From positions 744,001 through 808,000 of the forward strand of contig NZ_CP060697.1 in NCBI RefSeq assembly GCF_014352855.1: 64,000 nt of DNA, given 5' to 3'. The notes under the pieces were generated by a model, which was not told the DNA's origin, searched no databases, and saw nothing but the letters and a program-made list of their open reading frames with translations. The position numbers and the translations under genes are program-made. The first letter of the stretch is position 1. The number at the start of each line of letters is the position of its first letter. The DNA is from Sphingomonas sabuli. Lineage in GTDB: Bacteria; Pseudomonadota; Alphaproteobacteria; Sphingomonadales; Sphingomonadaceae. Below, piece after piece: positions 9,916 to 20,058 of this stretch.

Positions 9916-11334
9916 CTAGGCTGCCCGGGCGTCGCGCGCACGCTCGGCATGGCGGGACCCGAAGAGCCAGTAGACGAAGAGGCCGATCACGTTCCAGACC
10001 AGAAAATATTGCTGCGTCTTGATCGGCAGGCTCCAGAACAGATAGGCGCAGCCGAGTATTGCGACGATGCCTACAACCCACGGCAACGGCGTGGTGAACT
10101 TTCGCGGGGCATCGGGTTCCCGCCGCCGCATCGCCAGCATGCAGGCCGCCACTGCGATGAACGCCGTCAGCGTGCCGGCATTGGCCAGGGCCGCGATGTC
10201 CGCCAGCGGGAAGATGCCCGCGATGATCGCGACGATAACGGCAGTGAAGATGGTGATCCTGACCGGCGTCCCCCGGCTCGAGACGCGCGCGAGGCTGGTC
10301 GGCAGAAGACCGTCGCGGGCCATGGTGAAGAAGATCCGGCTCTGCCCGTAAAAGAACGCAAGGATGACGGTGGGCAGGGCGATTACCGCCGCCGCGCCGA
10401 GCAAGCTGGCCGCCCAGGGCTGTCCGATTTCGCGCAGGATGAGGGCCAGCGGCTCCGGCGAATCCGCGAAACGCGTGTAGACCAGGGCGCCGATCGCGGC
10501 GCCGGCCACGGCCATGTAGATCAGCACGCACAGGATCATCGAGCCGACGATGCCGATGCCAAGGTCGCGGTCCGGATCCTTGGTTTCCTCGGCGGCCGTC
10601 GCAATTGCGTCGAAACCGTAGAATGCGAAGAAGATGATCGCCGCCGCCGCCATCACCCCGACTTCCGATCCCGATGGCCCGCTGCGCGGGAAGCCGTAAG
10701 GCATGAACGGTTGAAAATTGCCGATGTCGAAAAAGGGCAAGGCAACGACCACGAATAGCGCCAGCGCGAGCAGCTTCACGACCACCAGTATCGCATTGAC
10801 GTTGGCGCTCTCGCGAGTGCCGTAGATGAGCAACCCGGCCACCGCGGCGATGATGAAGATCGCCGGCAGGTTGACGATGCCGCCAAGCTCCGGACCCTGG
10901 ATGAGCTCCGTCGGCAAGGCCGCCCCAAGACTGGCGAGGAAGCCCGCGGCATAACCCGACCAGCCGACCGCGACCGCGCTGACGACGAGACTATATTCGA
11001 GGATCAGCGACCAGCCCACGATCCACGCGACCAGTTCGCCATAGACGACGTAGGAATAGGTGTAGGCACTGCCTGCCGCGGGATACATCGTCGCCATTTC
11101 GGCATAGGCAAGCGCAGCGAAGGCGCAGATCAGGCCCGCGATCGCGAAGCTGAGAATGACCGCGGGGCCGGCCTTGGCCGCGCCGACACCGGTCAGGGTA
11201 AGAATGCCGGTACCAACGATCGCCCCGACTCCAAGCGCGATCAGGTGCGGCCACGACAAGGTCTGGCTCAACCGATGCTCCTCGGCCATGTCCTCGCGCG
11301 CGACGATGGCCTTGCGGACGTTCCAGTTCTTCAT
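9916..11334 (-). CDS. APC family amino acid permease
   Basis: A 472-residue membrane protein. The N-terminal segment LIALGVGAIVGTGILTLTG is the first-helix signature of the amino acid-polyamine-organocation family, and FFAFYGFDAIATAAEE is the sixth-helix signature; about 12 hydrophobic segments can be counted. The closest familiar relatives are cationic amino acid transporters of the YfnA/CAT type. The ATG at 11334 gives the usual short cytoplasmic N-terminus; the frame is open much further upstream, but only through the reverse of tamB. It is followed directly by the MFS symporter gene. Confidence 0.88.
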   Translation of the reverse strand: MKNWNVRKAIVAREDMAEEHRLSQTLSWPHLIALGVGAIVGTGILTLTGVGAAKAGPAVILSFAIAGLICAFAALAYAEMATMYPAAGSAYTYSYVVYGELVAWIVGWSLILEYSLVVSAVAVGWSGYAAGFLASLGAALPTELIQGPELGGIVNLPAIFIIAAVAGLLIYGTRESANVNAILVVVKLLALALFVVVALPFFDIGNFQPFMPYGFPRSGPSGSEVGVMAAAAIIFFAFYGFDAIATAAEETKDPDRDLGIGIVGSMILCVLIYMAVAGAAIGALVYTRFADSPEPLALILREIGQPWAASLLGAAAVIALPTVILAFFYGQSRIFFTMARDGLLPTSLARVSSRGTPVRITIFTAVIVAIIAGIFPLADIAALANAGTLTAFIAVAACMLAMRRREPDAPRKFTTPLPWVVGIVAILGCAYLFWSLPIKTQQYFLVWNVIGLFVYWLFGSRHAERARDARAA

Positions 11335-11381
11335 GATGTCGAGCCCCCTCCCCGCCTTCGTCGCAATCGCCGCGCGGCGCG

Positions 11382-14300
11382 TCAATAATCCTTTGACACC
11401 CGCACGTTCACGCTCGCTCGGCCGATGGTCGATATCGACGACAGCAGGGACAGCCAGCGCGTGACCTGATATTCGATCCGCGTCGCGGAATAGTCGCGGC
11501 CGTCGGTGATCACTTCCACGTAGATCTTTCGCGTCAGATACTTGCCCGCGGCAATCGACGTTCGCTGCCCGGTAGCGATGTCGGCAGGAAGGATGCGCAG
11601 GCGGTCGAGGCCGACCGCGTTGCGCACCGCGTTGATCGGGTCGAGGCTGCCGGTGCCGGAATTGAGCGCAGCGACGGCCGACGCCAGCTGCAGCGCTTCG
11701 GGTGCGGACAGGTTGGTGATCGAGGTGCCGAACAAAATCCGCGACAGCAGTTCGTCCTGCGGCAGCTGTGGCACGGACGCGAAACTGATTTCCGGTTTCA
11801 GCCCGCTGCCCTGCACCAGGATCGTCGCATCCAGTCCCTGCACCTGGGCCTCGGCACGGATGTCGAGCAAGGGGTCCGGCGGGCTTTCGCCGCGGAAGCG
11901 GATGTTGCCCCGTTCCAGCCGGAAGGTACGGCCGGCGAATTCGTAATTGCCCCGGACGAGGTCGGCGCGGCCGCTGAGCGCCGGCGCATTGGCGACCCCG
12001 CCGACGTGCAGGTCGGTGGTCCAGCTGCTGCGGATGCCGAGTCCGCGCACGGCCAGGTCGCGCCCGGCGACATCCACATCGAGCCGCCACGGGCGCAGCT
12101 GCTCCGCCTCGATCACGTCGGCGCGGTCGAGGCCGGTGTGGCGCACCTGCAGCTTCGGGATTTCGGAGGCGCCGCTGGCCTGGCCGAGCGTGAAACTGCC
12201 GTTGTCGAGATGAAGCTTGCCCGAAATCGTCCCGCCGCCGCCGTTCGAGCGGATCTGCAATGGGCCGGTCACGGTCGCGGCGATGTCGTCGCGATTGAGC
12301 AGCCGCGCCTTGTTCGCCTGGAAGCGCAGGTCGAGCAGCGTCTGCGCGTCGGCGAAGGCGATCGTGCCCGATCCCTGGATCGTCCCGCCGCCCGGCGTGC
12401 GGCCGCTCAACCGGCTGAAGACGAAGCGCGACCCGTCGAACCTCCCTTGCGTTTCCAGCCCCTCGATCACCGTGCCGGTGACCGGGCTTTCCAGCCGGGC
12501 ATTCTGGGTTCGCAGAGATCCGCGGATGACCGGATTGGCCAAGGATCCGCCGATGTCGGCGCCGATGGCCGCGGGGCCGGTCAGGTCGAAAATCTCGATC
12601 CCGGAAAGCCGCCACAGCGTGTCCGCCGCACCCTGGAAACGCAGCTGCGCAAACATCGGCGCGCGCAGCAGTTCGGCCATCACCGCGCCGCCGCCCAGCG
12701 GCGCGAAACGGGCCTGCGCGCGGCCGATTGTCTTGCCGTCGCTGACCGCGACCGCGCGTATTCCGGCCTTGTTGCCGGTAAGGACGGCGGCGACGCCAAG
12801 ATCGATCGGTTCGGACGCCAGCACCAGCCCGGACCGGGTCAGCCCGCGCACCGTCAGGTTGAGCTTGCCCGAACGACCGCCCTTCCACGCATATTCAAGG
12901 CTGCCGGTCGCGCGCCCGCCGAAATCGAGGTTGGGCGAGACGATGTTGAGCACGCTCAGCGGCATCGATTGCAACTGCGCCTGCACGCTTGGACGGTCGC
13001 CGCTGTTGCCGGACACCACGGCCTTGCCGCCGGCGAACGCCACCCGGGTCGGCGACAATTGCCATCCGCCGTCGTCGAGCCGGGTCAGCACTGCGGCCTG
13101 TTCGAGCACCAGCGGCCTGCGATCGACTTCACCGCGACCGGTCAGGCGGATTTCGTCCGGTGCGACGTCGGCGATGGCATTGAAGGCGAAGTCGGCGCCG
13201 CGGCGACCGGCGACCGCTGCCCGGATCTGACCGATGCCGTTGACGAGATTGCCGTTGGCCGTGATCCGGGCGATCGTCAGCCCGCTCAGCTCGACCCCGC
13301 GGGCATTGACCACGCCGGTCAGGCTGGTCCGCCCGTCGCCCAGCACGATCGCGCCGTCCAGCCGCCCGCTGCGAACGGTCAGCGCGCCCGGCAGGTTGAG
13401 GTTGTCGGCGTTGAGATGCGCTTCGATCTTCTGCGCGCCGCCCAACGGCGAGAAAAGGAGCGAGCCTGCCAGCCCGCTGCCCGACAGGTCGAGGCGGCCG
13501 TCGAAACCGCCGGGACGTGCCACCAGCCGACCTTCCCCGTGCGCGCCGTTCACATCGAGCGCGGCGATGGCGATGCTCGCCGCCCCGCCCCGCGGCAGCA
13601 GGATCTGACCGTTGCTGGTGAATGGCCCAAGCTTGGACCCGCCCGACGCGCGATAAGCGAACCCCGCCGCCGTCGGGTTGAGCAACAGCCGGACGTTGGA
13701 AAGCCCCAGTGACTCCATCGGCCGGTCGAGGAACAGCTCCACCCGCGGCCGAGCGATGTTGCCGTCGAGAACCATCCGCAGCCGCCCGTATTGCGCCTGG
13801 CGCCCGCGCGCCGTGATGTGGAAAGTGCCGTCCTTGCGCCGCACGCCCTCCCCCGACAGGCGCAGCTTGGGCGAATAGACCTGCAGGTTGGTGAAGCGCA
13901 GGACGCCGTCCGCGCCGCGCGAAAGGTTGGTTTCCAGCCGCGGCAGCCCACCCGTCAGATTTTTGAAGAAGCTGTTGTCGAGCCGGCGCACCCACGCCTT
14001 GGCGGAGCCGGTCACGACCGAGCCCTGTCCGTTCGGCCCCGGCACCACGCGCAGGTCGGTAAGAACGTCGACCAGCCCGAACCCTTCGATAAAATAGCGT
14101 TTGAGCCCGCCCGACAACATGATCTCAAAGCGGCCGGTGACGAGGTCGATCAGCAAGGCGACCTTGCCGCTCAGTTGCGCGCTTCGCAGCTGCAAATTGT
14201 CGCCGCGGACGAACTTGGGCGTGACGGTCAGCACGCCGTCGAGGCTGGCATTGGCGAGGATATCGCTGGCCTGTTGGCCGATCCCGGTAATCGCCCGCGC

Positions 14301-15572
14301 CTGCAGGTGCAGCGGGACCTTCATTGGCCACGGCGACAATTTCCCGCGTCCCTCCGCGCGCACGTCGACGAAGCCGGTTCGGTCGAAAGTCAGCGACGGT
14401 GCGGTCAAACGGTAGGTGTAGATGGCGCTGTCGAACGGCCCGTTGAGCGTGACCAGCAGCCGGACGTTGCGGCCGGTCATGTTGGGGAACAGCGCCGGCG
14501 GGCGCAGCAGGTCGACGCCGATACGGACCGAGCGGAAACTGTCGCTGCCAAGGTCGAGCGCGCCGCTGGCCACCGCCCGGAGCGCATTCGTGCCCAGCGT
14601 CAGCTTGCCGTCGAGCAGCCGGTCCTTGAGCGTCGCATCTCCGCTCACCCGGATCACGGGCGCCGCGAGCCGCGCAGTCCGCCCCTTGAGGAATTGCGCC
14701 GCGGACAGCACGCCGCGCAGGCCGAAGCGCCCCTCGTCGGCCGTCAGCTGGAGCCGACCCGCCGGTTGTCCCGACAGGTCGACCGCGGCGGATCCGCGCC
14801 ATGTCCGCCACGTCCCGTCGCCGGTGATGACGACCTGTAGCGGCCGCTTAGAGCCGAACAGGGCCGGGAGAACGCCGTTCGCCGCCGACCGTGCGCGAAC
14901 CTCGAGGTCGAAACGATCGCCGTCGGGTTCGGCATCCAGCGCAATGCGCAGCTGGTCCGATCCGTCCACTGAAGCGATCAGGTTGACCAGCGCGCGGCCG
15001 GACCGGACATCGGCGGCGCCGACGATGCGCCCAACCCGCTCGGTGCCGGTCACGGCCTGGCCGATTTCCAGCCGGTCGATCGACAATCTGCCGATGTGGA
15101 TGTCGAACCCCGGCAGTGTCGCGCCCTTGCGCGCACTCGGCTTCAGTTCCGGTCGCCGGATCAGCCGCGCGCGATCCGCATGGACGCTGGCGATCGACAA
15201 CTTGTTGTACAGATAGGCTGTCGGCGTCCAGTCGAGCTCGACCGTAGGCGCCCGGAAAAACACGCCATTCTTGTCGAGCACTTCGAAATTGCGCAGCGTC
15301 GACTTGCCGAAGATCGAGCCTTCGATCCGCCCGATCCGGAATTTCAGACCCGACGCGGTCTCCAGCTTGACGATCTGGTCGACGATCCAGCGATGCCCGG
15401 GCGCGGTATCGAGGATGACCAGCCCTACCGCCAGCAAGGCCAGAAGGCCGATGAACAGGGCCAGCAGTTCGCCCGCCAGCCGCCGCGCCCAGTTCCGCTT
15501 CAGCCGATAATGAACCGCCTCCCGGGGCGCATCGGCATCCCCTTCGGCTTCGACGACCGTGGTGTCGGCCAT
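11382..15572 (-). CDS. tamB: Translocation and assembly module protein TamB
   Basis: A 1396-residue protein with one N-terminal membrane anchor (about residues 34-54, LLALFIGLLALLAVGLVIL) and a very long periplasmic part rich in beta-strand repeats, ending in the conserved DUF490 C-terminus (YSATRIEYQVTRWLSLLSS). With TamA it forms an inner-to-outer-membrane bridge needed for some outer-membrane proteins and for phospholipid transport to the outer membrane. Its ATG shares one base with the tamA stop (TGATG), so the two are translationally coupled. The length is typical. Confidence 0.93.
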   Translation of the reverse strand: MADTTVVEAEGDADAPREAVHYRLKRNWARRLAGELLALFIGLLALLAVGLVILDTAPGHRWIVDQIVKLETASGLKFRIGRIEGSIFGKSTLRNFEVLDKNGVFFRAPTVELDWTPTAYLYNKLSIASVHADRARLIRRPELKPSARKGATLPGFDIHIGRLSIDRLEIGQAVTGTERVGRIVGAADVRSGRALVNLIASVDGSDQLRIALDAEPDGDRFDLEVRARSAANGVLPALFGSKRPLQVVITGDGTWRTWRGSAAVDLSGQPAGRLQLTADEGRFGLRGVLSAAQFLKGRTARLAAPVIRVSGDATLKDRLLDGKLTLGTNALRAVASGALDLGSDSFRSVRIGVDLLRPPALFPNMTGRNVRLLVTLNGPFDSAIYTYRLTAPSLTFDRTGFVDVRAEGRGKLSPWPMKVPLHLQARAITGIGQQASDILANASLDGVLTVTPKFVRGDNLQLRSAQLSGKVALLIDLVTGRFEIMLSGGLKRYFIEGFGLVDVLTDLRVVPGPNGQGSVVTGSAKAWVRRLDNSFFKNLTGGLPRLETNLSRGADGVLRFTNLQVYSPKLRLSGEGVRRKDGTFHITARGRQAQYGRLRMVLDGNIARPRVELFLDRPMESLGLSNVRLLLNPTAAGFAYRASGGSKLGPFTSNGQILLPRGGAASIAIAALDVNGAHGEGRLVARPGGFDGRLDLSGSGLAGSLLFSPLGGAQKIEAHLNADNLNLPGALTVRSGRLDGAIVLGDGRTSLTGVVNARGVELSGLTIARITANGNLVNGIGQIRAAVAGRRGADFAFNAIADVAPDEIRLTGRGEVDRRPLVLEQAAVLTRLDDGGWQLSPTRVAFAGGKAVVSGNSGDRPSVQAQLQSMPLSVLNIVSPNLDFGGRATGSLEYAWKGGRSGKLNLTVRGLTRSGLVLASEPIDLGVAAVLTGNKAGIRAVAVSDGKTIGRAQARFAPLGGGAVMAELLRAPMFAQLRFQGAADTLWRLSGIEIFDLTGPAAIGADIGGSLANPVIRGSLRTQNARLESPVTGTVIEGLETQGRFDGSRFVFSRLSGRTPGGGTIQGSGTIAFADAQTLLDLRFQANKARLLNRDDIAATVTGPLQIRSNGGGGTISGKLHLDNGSFTLGQASGASEIPKLQVRHTGLDRADVIEAEQLRPWRLDVDVAGRDLAVRGLGIRSSWTTDLHVGGVANAPALSGRADLVRGNYEFAGRTFRLERGNIRFRGESPPDPLLDIRAEAQVQGLDATILVQGSGLKPEISFASVPQLPQDELLSRILFGTSITNLSAPEALQLASAVAALNSGTGSLDPINAVRNAVGLDRLRILPADIATGQRTSIAAGKYLTRKIYVEVITDGRDYSATRIEYQVTRWLSLLSSISTIGRASVNVRVSKDY

Positions 15573-17554
15573 CAGAACGCCTGGCCGAGCGAGACGGCGA
15601 CCGCCACGCGGCTGTCGCCGTCGCGCGGGTTGAGCGGTGTGCCGACGTCGATCCGGATCGGCCCGAAGTTGGAGTAATAGCGCAGGCCGATGCCGGCTCC
15701 GAACTGCCAGCTGTTGAGGTCCGGAGTGATCTTGTTGGTCAGCTGTCCGCCGTCGAGGAACGGGACAATCCCGAAATTGCCGCCGAAGGCGTTGAGCCGG
15801 ACGCGGGCTTCGACCGCGAATTCGGTCAGCGTCTTGCCGCCGACGGGATCGCCTTCGAAATCGCGCGGGCCGACCTTCTGATAGCCGTATCCGCGAACCG
15901 ACCCGCCGCCGCCGGAATAGAAGCGCCGCGACGGGGCGATCGACGGCGCATCGGCCCCGGCGATGGTGCCAAGGCGAACGCGTCCTGCCAGCACCGTGCG
16001 CTCGCCGACCGGGAAATAGGCGCTGCCGTCCAACTGGGCACGAGCATAAGTGAACGACCCGTTCTTGCGCGAGATTTCCGGGCTGAGGTGGAGCGCCGCG
16101 CGAAAGCCGCGCGTCGGGTTGAGCAAGTCGTCGCTACCGTCATAACCTAGGCTGAGGGGCAGAGCGCCGATGAAGAAGGTGCGCGTTTCCTTGACGGTGG
16201 GATCATCGAACACGCCGCGTTCGTCGGTGGCGAGGATTTCGCCGCCGATGCCCCACGTCCAGGTCTTGCGCCAGATGATCGTGCTGACCCGTTCAAGGCT
16301 GCCGTACAGCCGCACGGTCTTCGCTTCGTAGGCGTCATATTCGGAATGGCTGGCGGCCAGCTGCATCTGCAGCACGCGGTCGCGGGCGCCGAAATTGTTG
16401 CGGCGGAAATCGACCCCGGCCAGCTGTTCACGCGTGCCGATGATCCCGCGCAGCGTGAGCGCGCCTTCCGGGTTGAGGAAATTGCGGTCCTGCCAGCTGG
16501 CCTCGGCGCGCACGCCTTCGCCGGTGCCGTAACCGACTTCGCCGGCAATCGTGTGGCTTGGCGCCGGGGCCAACGTGACGTCGAGGTCGACGGTTCCGGT
16601 TTCGCCCACCGGCGCGATCGCCACGTCGGCGGACGCAACCAACCCGGTGGCGATCAGCGCGCGGCGCAGATCGTCGACCTTGTCGCGTTCGAACCGGTCG
16701 CCGCGCTCAAACCTGGCGATGGTCGCGACGTGGTTGACGCTGAACGGCGGTTGCCCGCTGACCCGGATGGCACCGAACTGCGCGACCGGTCCCGGGTCGA
16801 CCGGAAGCACCAGGCTGGCCAGTTGCGTGCGGTGGTCGACAACGATCTGCTGTTCGCCGACCTCGGCCAGTGCAAAACCCTGTTCGCCAAGCGCGAGCTT
16901 GAGCGATTGCCCGGCGGCAATGACGTCCGCGGCGACGACCGGGTCGCCCGCCTGCACCGCGAAGGCCTCGCGCAAGGCTTCGGTTTCGACCCCGGCCTCG
17001 GCCAGTCCAGGCAGCTCGACGGTGCCGAAGCGATACTGGCGGCCCGCATCGACCTCCAGCGTTACCGCCACCGTCGCGCCCTCCGGCTGGATGACCGGCT
17101 CCACCGCGGCATCGTAATAGCCCTGCGACCGGAGGATTTCCGCCATCAGTTCGGAATCCGTTTCCGATCGCCGCTGGATCTGTGCGGCGTTGGCGGTTGC
17201 GCGGCGCTCCGCGTAAAGCGCCGACCGCTTTTCGAACTCGCTGACCAGCAGGTCGCGGTTGCCGATCCGCTCCAGCCCATCAATGGCGATGCGATAGGAC
17301 AGCTCCCCCGACGCATCGGCTGCTGGCCGCGCTGCTGCGACCGGGCCCGGCTCTTGGAGCGGCGGCGCTTCGGGCGCGCCGAGGTCCGGCCAGTCGACCC
17401 CGATGTCAGGCATCGGGTCCAGCGGCGCGGACGGGTCCAGCTCGGGCACTGGCGGGTCGGGTTGCTGGGCGGCGGCTGGCGCGGCTGCAAGCGCCGCGGC
17501 AGCGGCGGCGCAAAGCAGGCGCGCCCTCTTCCCCACCCCTGAAGTGAAGCTCAT
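15572..17554 (-). CDS. tamA: Autotransporter assembly protein TamA
   Basis: A 660-residue BamA-superfamily outer-membrane protein. Residues 1-29 are a signal peptide ending APAAA before QQPDPP; a proline-rich spacer follows, then POTRA domains (SYRIAIDGLERIGNRDLL; GQPPFSVNHVATIARF) and a 16-strand barrel with RGYGYQKVGPRDFEGDPVGG and a C-terminal Phe (VSLGQAF), the outer-membrane insertion signal. It pairs with TamB directly downstream. The Pro-rich insert of about 60 residues between signal peptide and first POTRA is longer than in E. coli TamA. Confidence 0.93.
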   Translation of the reverse strand: MSFTSGVGKRARLLCAAAAAALAAAPAAAQQPDPPVPELDPSAPLDPMPDIGVDWPDLGAPEAPPLQEPGPVAAARPAADASGELSYRIAIDGLERIGNRDLLVSEFEKRSALYAERRATANAAQIQRRSETDSELMAEILRSQGYYDAAVEPVIQPEGATVAVTLEVDAGRQYRFGTVELPGLAEAGVETEALREAFAVQAGDPVVAADVIAAGQSLKLALGEQGFALAEVGEQQIVVDHRTQLASLVLPVDPGPVAQFGAIRVSGQPPFSVNHVATIARFERGDRFERDKVDDLRRALIATGLVASADVAIAPVGETGTVDLDVTLAPAPSHTIAGEVGYGTGEGVRAEASWQDRNFLNPEGALTLRGIIGTREQLAGVDFRRNNFGARDRVLQMQLAASHSEYDAYEAKTVRLYGSLERVSTIIWRKTWTWGIGGEILATDERGVFDDPTVKETRTFFIGALPLSLGYDGSDDLLNPTRGFRAALHLSPEISRKNGSFTYARAQLDGSAYFPVGERTVLAGRVRLGTIAGADAPSIAPSRRFYSGGGGSVRGYGYQKVGPRDFEGDPVGGKTLTEFAVEARVRLNAFGGNFGIVPFLDGGQLTNKITPDLNSWQFGAGIGLRYYSNFGPIRIDVGTPLNPRDGDSRVAVAVSLGQAF

Positions 17555-17602
17555 CCCGCCAGCCTAGAGGGCGCGCATGAACCGCGCCAGACCGATGGCG
17601 AA

Positions 17603-17812
17603 TTAATGAATGCTTCCGCGCACTTCCCGACTGCTCAGGGTGACGATCACCCGTTCGATCTGCCGCCAGTGGCAAAAGCGTACGACATTGCCCGCGTCGC
17701 GGCTCTGCTCGGCACGCACCGCGGCCTCGAGCCCGGCGTCGTCGCCAAAGCGCTCAATCAGCTCGGCCGCGTCGGCGAGTGCCGGCCGGCCGGAAATATA
17801 GGGCGAATCCAT
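17603..17812 (-). CDS. Small conserved hypothetical protein upstream of tamA
   Basis: A 69-residue soluble protein, acidic in the first half (DAAELIERFGDDAGLEAA) and basic in the second. It has no membrane segment and no motif I recognise. Codon use matches its neighbours, and a 69-codon frame ending 48 bases before tamA on the same strand suggests a real gene in the same transcript. GGAAG immediately precedes the ATG, closer than is ideal. Function unknown. Confidence 0.65.
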   Translation of the reverse strand: MDSPYISGRPALADAAELIERFGDDAGLEAAVRAEQSRDAGNVVRFCHWRQIERVIVTLSSREVRGSIH

Positions 17813-17952
17813 ACTTCCGGCGTTAGCGGCAAGGCGTTGCCATCGTGCCGACGATCATCGTCAACGAACCGTTAGCCATGCCGTCGGGAGGGTTTGCGGC
17901 AGCGGCGCTTTAGCCATAAGACTGTGTCCCGGGCCCGGGGGCGATTGTCACG

Positions 17953-19845
17953 ATGAGCGATATATTCGTCTCCTACAAAGCCGAGGACCGGCGGCGGGTG
18001 AAACCGCTGGTCGAGGCGCTGGAGGCGGCAGGCTATTCCGTCTGGTGGGACGAGCAGATCGGCGGCGGCGCCCAATGGCGCCAGGCGATCGAGTCGGAGC
18101 TCGGCACGGCTAAAAGCGTCATCGTGGTCTGGAGCAAGCGGTCGGTCGGCGCGGACGGGACCTTTGTGCAGGACGAGGCGGCCCGGGCGCAGCAACGACG
18201 CGTCTACGTTCCGGTCACCATCGACAAGGTCAGTTTGCCGCTCGGCTTCGGCGAAACGCAGGCCCTGCCCCTGACCGCTTGGCGCGGCGATCATTCGGAC
18301 CCGCGATTTCAGGCAGTACTCAGCTCGGTCCGGCGTTTGGCGGGCGAAAGCGGCGCGCCCTCGCCACCTGATCGCTCGTCGGCGATCGACCGGCGCACCG
18401 CGCTGATTGGCGGGGGTGCCGCGGTCGCGGCCGCCGCCGGTGTCGGCGGATGGGCATTGCTGCGATCATCACCGGCGTCGGGAAGCATTGCCGTCCTGCC
18501 CTTTGCCAACCTCAGCAAGGATCCCGCGCAGCGCTACTTTTCGGACGGTATCGCGGAGGAACTGCGCAGCGCGCTGGCGCGGCTTGCCGGACTTGAAGTC
18601 GTCGGAAGGACGTCGTCCGAAGCGGTCCGCAACGACGATGCGCAAGCGGCGGCGCGCAAGCTCGGCGTGGGCAACATCCTGACCGGCAGCGTCCGCCAGT
18701 CGCCATCGACGATCCGCGTCAGCGCACAGCTGATCGACGGCAGGGACGGCATCGAGCGCTGGTCGCAAAGCTACGACCGGCCGCCCGGCGACGAGATCGA
18801 GATCCAGACCGACATTGCGGAAAGCGTGGCCCAGGCGCTGAGCATCACGCTCGGCGCACGCGCCCGCGACGCGATCACCGTCGGGGACACCAATGACGCC
18901 GAAGCGCAAAGCCTGATGTTCAAGGCAGTCGAGGCGAGCAAGCGCGGCGACGACGCCGCCTTGCTGCAGGCCATCGGCCTGGGTGAAGCCGCCATCCGGC
19001 GCGATCCGCGTTACGCCGAAGCCTATGCCAATACCGCGATGTTCGTGAACTGGTTCGCAAGCACCTTCGCGAAGGACGTCGCGGAGCTGGACCGCAACCG
19101 GCTGAAGGCCGCGCGGCTTGCCGAGCGGGCATTGCAACTCGCGCCCAACCTGCCCAGCGGGCATCGCGCAATCGCCGATATCAATCGCGTCCAGCTGTGG
19201 GTTCGACCCGCCATCAAAGGCTATCGCAAGGCGATCGAACTCGCCCCCGGCGAGGGCGAGGTTATGGGCGATTTCGCCATCCTGCTCGCGTCGATGGGCG
19301 GCAGGGACGAGCCGCTCCGGCTGGTCGACCGCGCGATCGCGCTCGATCCGCTCAACCCGCAGGTCTACATCGCGCGGCTGATGGTGCTGATCAGCATGGA
19401 TCGCTTCGACGAGGCGATCGCTTTCGGCAAATCGATCGAACGCGACAAGCCGTATCTGTTCATTTTCCCCGAGTTGTTGGCGTACGCCTTGGTTATCAAA
19501 GGTCGCTATGACGAAGCCCGGGCCTATGCGGAAAAGACACCGGCCTCGGATTACAACCGGCTGGTGGTCGAAGGGGCAATCCTCGGCCGGACCGGCCGCG
19601 CGGCTGAAGCCGGACCGGTCATTGCCCAGCTTACGGAGCGCTATGGCGATGCCGCCAGCTTCCAGTTCGGCCAGCTTTACGCCCAGCTTGGCGATAAGGA
19701 CCGGGCATTCGCGGCGCTTTATCGCGCCTTCGAAATCCGCGATTCCGGCTTGCTGCGCACAAAGACCGATCCGTTCATCGACCCGCTACGCGATGAACCG
19801 CGCTACACCGCGCTGCTGCTCAAGCTGGACTTTCCGTCGGTCTGA
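17953..19845 (+). CDS. TIR domain protein with membrane anchor, TolB-like domain and TPRs
   Basis: A 630-residue protein of unusual architecture. Residues 1 to about 130 form a TIR domain (DIFVSYKAEDRRRVKPLVEA; WWDEQIGGGAQW), with a Glu at residue 75 (FVQDEAARA) at the place of the NADase catalytic residue in enzymatic TIRs. A single membrane helix follows (about 146-171), then a TolB/FlgO-like domain (SIAVLPFANLSKDPAQRYFS) of the kind fused to adenylate cyclases and serine/threonine kinases, then TPR-like helices to the C-terminus. It probably presents TIR in the cytoplasm and the repeats in the periplasm. A signalling, scaffold or defence role is open; no known defence gene adjoins it. Confidence 0.85.
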   Translation: MSDIFVSYKAEDRRRVKPLVEALEAAGYSVWWDEQIGGGAQWRQAIESELGTAKSVIVVWSKRSVGADGTFVQDEAARAQQRRVYVPVTIDKVSLPLGFGETQALPLTAWRGDHSDPRFQAVLSSVRRLAGESGAPSPPDRSSAIDRRTALIGGGAAVAAAAGVGGWALLRSSPASGSIAVLPFANLSKDPAQRYFSDGIAEELRSALARLAGLEVVGRTSSEAVRNDDAQAAARKLGVGNILTGSVRQSPSTIRVSAQLIDGRDGIERWSQSYDRPPGDEIEIQTDIAESVAQALSITLGARARDAITVGDTNDAEAQSLMFKAVEASKRGDDAALLQAIGLGEAAIRRDPRYAEAYANTAMFVNWFASTFAKDVAELDRNRLKAARLAERALQLAPNLPSGHRAIADINRVQLWVRPAIKGYRKAIELAPGEGEVMGDFAILLASMGGRDEPLRLVDRAIALDPLNPQVYIARLMVLISMDRFDEAIAFGKSIERDKPYLFIFPELLAYALVIKGRYDEARAYAEKTPASDYNRLVVEGAILGRTGRAAEAGPVIAQLTERYGDAASFQFGQLYAQLGDKDRAFAALYRAFEIRDSGLLRTKTDPFIDPLRDEPRYTALLLKLDFPSV

Positions 19846-19887
19846 CCCGGCTGGCGCCGCGCCGCGCGGTCTGCCAAGGGCGCTGTC

Positions 19888-20058
19888 ATGCAACCAGCCG
19901 ATAGCCGCGCGGGCGGCTGCTTCATCCTTGTCGCGATCATGGCCGGCTTCTTCGGCGGGCTGGCCATGCAGAACGCGCTGGCGGGCGTGTGGATCGGCCT
20001 TGGCGTCGGCATCATCGTCGCGCTGATCGTCTGGCTGCTCGACCGGAAGCGCGCCTAG
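19888..20058 (+). CDS. Small two-helix membrane protein
   Basis: A 56-residue protein from the ATG at 19888. Two hydrophobic segments (CFILVAIMAGFFGGLA and VWIGLGVGIIVALIVWLL) are followed by a basic tail, DRKRA, placing both ends in the cytoplasm. It begins 42 bases after the TIR gene on the same strand and overlaps the stop of the convergent S24 gene by 4 bases. No function can be assigned. Confidence 0.75.
   Translation: MQPADSRAGGCFILVAIMAGFFGGLAMQNALAGVWIGLGVGIIVALIVWLLDRKRA

Noticed and set aside
12006..13712. Long plus-strand frames opposite tamB
   Set aside because: Codon-bias shadows of tamB; no ribosome site, no domain.
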